The notes beneath the pieces are model-generated. The model had not been told where the DNA came from. It saw only the letters and a program-made list of their open reading frames with translations, and did no database searches. A stretch of DNA of 5,607 nt. Source: JBOHUX01 sp050734915. GTDB taxonomy: Bacteria; Chloroflexota; Dormibacteria; Dormibacterales; Dormibacteraceae. The translations under genes and the position numbers were made by a program. The stretch covers positions 1 to 5,607 of the forward strand of contig JBOHUX010000154.1 of assembly GCA_050734915.1 (NCBI GenBank). The letters run 5' to 3'. Each line of letters starts with the position of its first letter. Positions within the stretch are counted from its first letter, which is position 1. Below, in pieces: positions 4,300 to 5,607 of this stretch.

Positions 4300-5607
4300 T
4301 GCGGGCATGACCTTCGCGGAGCTCGGTGGAGGAGGCGGTACCGGCACGACGCCCGAGGGCGAACGCGCGGCCGCGGGCGACCCGCGGCTGGTGGCGCGCG
4401 TCATCCGTGAGCGGCTGGCCGAGCGTCTCGACCTCGCCGCCGAGTGGCTGCAGGGCCTGGCGCCGGAACCCGCGGCGCAGATCCTGGCCGGGTTCGCCGA
4501 ACTGGATCGCCACTTCCGCGTCGCCTACCCGGACTCGACGGGTGGCGGCGAGGCGCGCCCCCGCGACGACGTGGTCGCCCGCGTCATCAAGGCGGAGGTC
4601 GCCCGGCGGCTGCGGATCGCGGAGCCCGCGCTCGCCCAGCTCGACGTCAGGAGCAGCGCCCAGGTGCTCGCGCGCCTCAACGAGGTCTCCGGCCGGCTGG
4701 AGGCGGAGCGCGACGAGGGCGAGCCGCCGACGCCGCACCTGGAGGCGCCGCCGCCCCGCGGCAAGGCCGAGCCAGAGCGCCGTGAAATGGTCGGCCGGGC
4801 TCTGCGTGACGTCCTCTCCATGGAGCTGTCGGTGGAGCCCCGGGGCCTCGCCTCGCTCAGCCCTCAGTTGGCGGCGACCACCCTCTCGCGGATCACCGAA
4901 CTGAAGGTCTCGCCGAGGACCGCCGCCGACCCCGTGCAGCCACCCGCCAAGGAGCGGCGCGACATCGTGGCACGGATCATCCGAGACGAGCTGGCGCGGC
5001 GGTCCAACCTGCCCCCCCGGCTCATGGGGGGGCTCGACGCGGTGGCCGCCGCCGCGGTGCTCGACGGCTGGAACTCCACCGCCCGGCGGCTGCGCGAGAG
5101 CCAGGCCATCGTCGCCACCGACGACCTCACCGGCTGCTACCGGCGGAGCGCCGGCGAAGAGCTGGTGGGGGCGGAGATCAAGCGGGCACGGCGGCTGGCG
5201 GAGGGCAAGCTCACGCTGGCCTTCCTGGACGTCGTCGCGCTCAAGATGATCAACGACAGCGCCGGCCACGCGGCCGGCGACTCCATCCTGAAGCAACTGA
5301 GCGAGGCGCTCAAGAGCCGCCTGCGCGCCTCCGATCTGGTCATCAGGTGGGGAGGCGACGAGTTCGTCTGCGCCCTCACGGATGCCGGCCTGGACCAGGC
5401 CGCGGCGATTCTGAAAGAGGTCCAGCAGACCTGCCGGGAGGGTCCGGTCCCGTTCGACTTCAGCTTCGGGCTGGCGGAGCTGGGCGCGGCGGACACCGTC
5501 TCCACGCTGGTGGAGAGGGCCGACTCGGACCTCTACGCGATCCGCCGCGCAATCGGGGCGGACGCCACCGGCAGCGCCGCGGACGCGGCCGCGGCGCCGT
5601 CCCCACC
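4289..5607 (+). CDS. diguanylate cyclase (GGDEF) with four-repeat N-terminal region, 3' partial
   Basis: The visible part is 439 residues and runs off the window. The C-terminal GGDEF domain (about 277-424) starts TDDLTGCYRR and should join two GTP into cyclic di-GMP as a dimer. Active-site residues are present: metal-binding D314, K319, substrate-binding N322 and D331, and the GGDEF loop at 355-359. An inhibitory RxxD site (R346-D349) lies exactly five residues before the loop, so product feedback is expected. One change is seen: the second aspartate of the usual DxD is V316. Residues 31-264 comprise four diverged 42-residue repeats that replace a normal sensor domain; there is no membrane segment, so the enzyme is cytosolic. 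ATG 4289 has AGGA about eight bases upstream; M7 at 4307 is a weaker alternative. The start overlaps the preceding gene by 11 bases. Activity is probably set through the repeat region or its partner proteins (inference). Confidence 0.95.
   Translation, partial: MASDAGMTFAELGGGGGTGTTPEGERAAAGDPRLVARVIRERLAERLDLAAEWLQGLAPEPAAQILAGFAELDRHFRVAYPDSTGGGEARPRDDVVARVIKAEVARRLRIAEPALAQLDVRSSAQVLARLNEVSGRLEAERDEGEPPTPHLEAPPPRGKAEPERREMVGRALRDVLSMELSVEPRGLASLSPQLAATTLSRITELKVSPRTAADPVQPPAKERRDIVARIIRDELARRSNLPPRLMGGLDAVAAAAVLDGWNSTARRLRESQAIVATDDLTGCYRRSAGEELVGAEIKRARRLAEGKLTLAFLDVVALKMINDSAGHAAGDSILKQLSEALKSRLRASDLVIRWGGDEFVCALTDAGLDQAAAILKEVQQTCREGPVPFDFSFGLAELGAADTVSTLVERADSDLYAIRRAIGADATGSAADAAAAPSP
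4379..5080 (+). repeat. four tandem diverged 42-residue repeats within the cyclase N-terminus
   Basis: The units are residues 31-72 (4379-4504), 92-133 (4562-4687), 164-205 (4778-4903) and 223-264 (4955-5080). They align without gaps at offsets of 61, 72 and 59 residues. Invariant positions, numbered in unit 1, are V35, R37, L57 and L66; a basic residue is always at 40, and hydrophobic residues recur at 38, 39, 43, 49 and 54. By eye, units 1 and 2 share about 16 of 42 residues and units 3 and 4 about 13. Linkers are proline- or glycine-rich. Each unit looks like two or three short helices. The copies are recognisable in protein but not as DNA repeats, so the duplication is old. Confidence 0.75.

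Noticed and set aside
4043..5296. 417-codon open frame on the minus strand opposite the cyclase
   Set aside because: It is a shadow of GC-rich coding DNA: the plus frame shows an intact GGDEF domain, while the antisense product is low-complexity with no recognisable domain.

Overview
The window is GC-rich bacterial DNA (G or C at most third codon positions) from a chromosome rather than a mobile element: I see no transposase, integrase, phage gene, tRNA, rRNA or CRISPR array. The proteins resemble those of high-GC, soil-type lineages such as Actinomycetota, Chloroflexota or Dormibacterota. This is an impression from protein style and from one Actinobacteria-like -10 element, not a firm assignment.

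Left part (1-928, + strand): the 3' two thirds of an Mrp/ApbC-type iron-sulfur carrier ATPase, followed directly by a small DUF971 (GBBH_N-like) protein. These two domains are joined in plant HCF101. Here they lie in different frames, and the second gene has no ATG, GTG or TTG at its expected start.

Middle part (949-3178, - strand): a compact two-component signalling block. In transcription order it holds a NarL/LuxR-type response regulator (3178-2483), a 167-bp promoter region rich in dyad symmetries, a soluble HisKA_3-type histidine kinase with no recognisable sensor domain (2315-1602), and a second NarL/LuxR-type regulator whose ATG overlaps the kinase stop codon (1605-949). The block converges on the DUF971 gene with a 20-bp gap.

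Right part (3330-5607, + strand): this part is divergent from the regulators. It holds a stand-alone receiver-like protein that has lost the acidic pair and the conserved lysine, then a probable promoter and a dyad, a possible leader ORF with a strong ribosome-binding site, a 108-residue protein of unknown function, and an overlapping diguanylate cyclase gene cut by the window end. The cyclase has intact catalytic and inhibitory-site residues. Its N-terminal 270 residues are made of four gapless, diverged 42-residue repeats that I do not recognise as a named sensory domain.

Together the middle and right parts look like one regulatory locus that could link phosphorelay signalling to c-di-GMP production. 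A similar TTGG-N5-CCAA dyad upstream of both the kinase operon and the cyclase operon hints that one regulator controls both. The links between the genes are inferred from position and shared sites, not shown directly.
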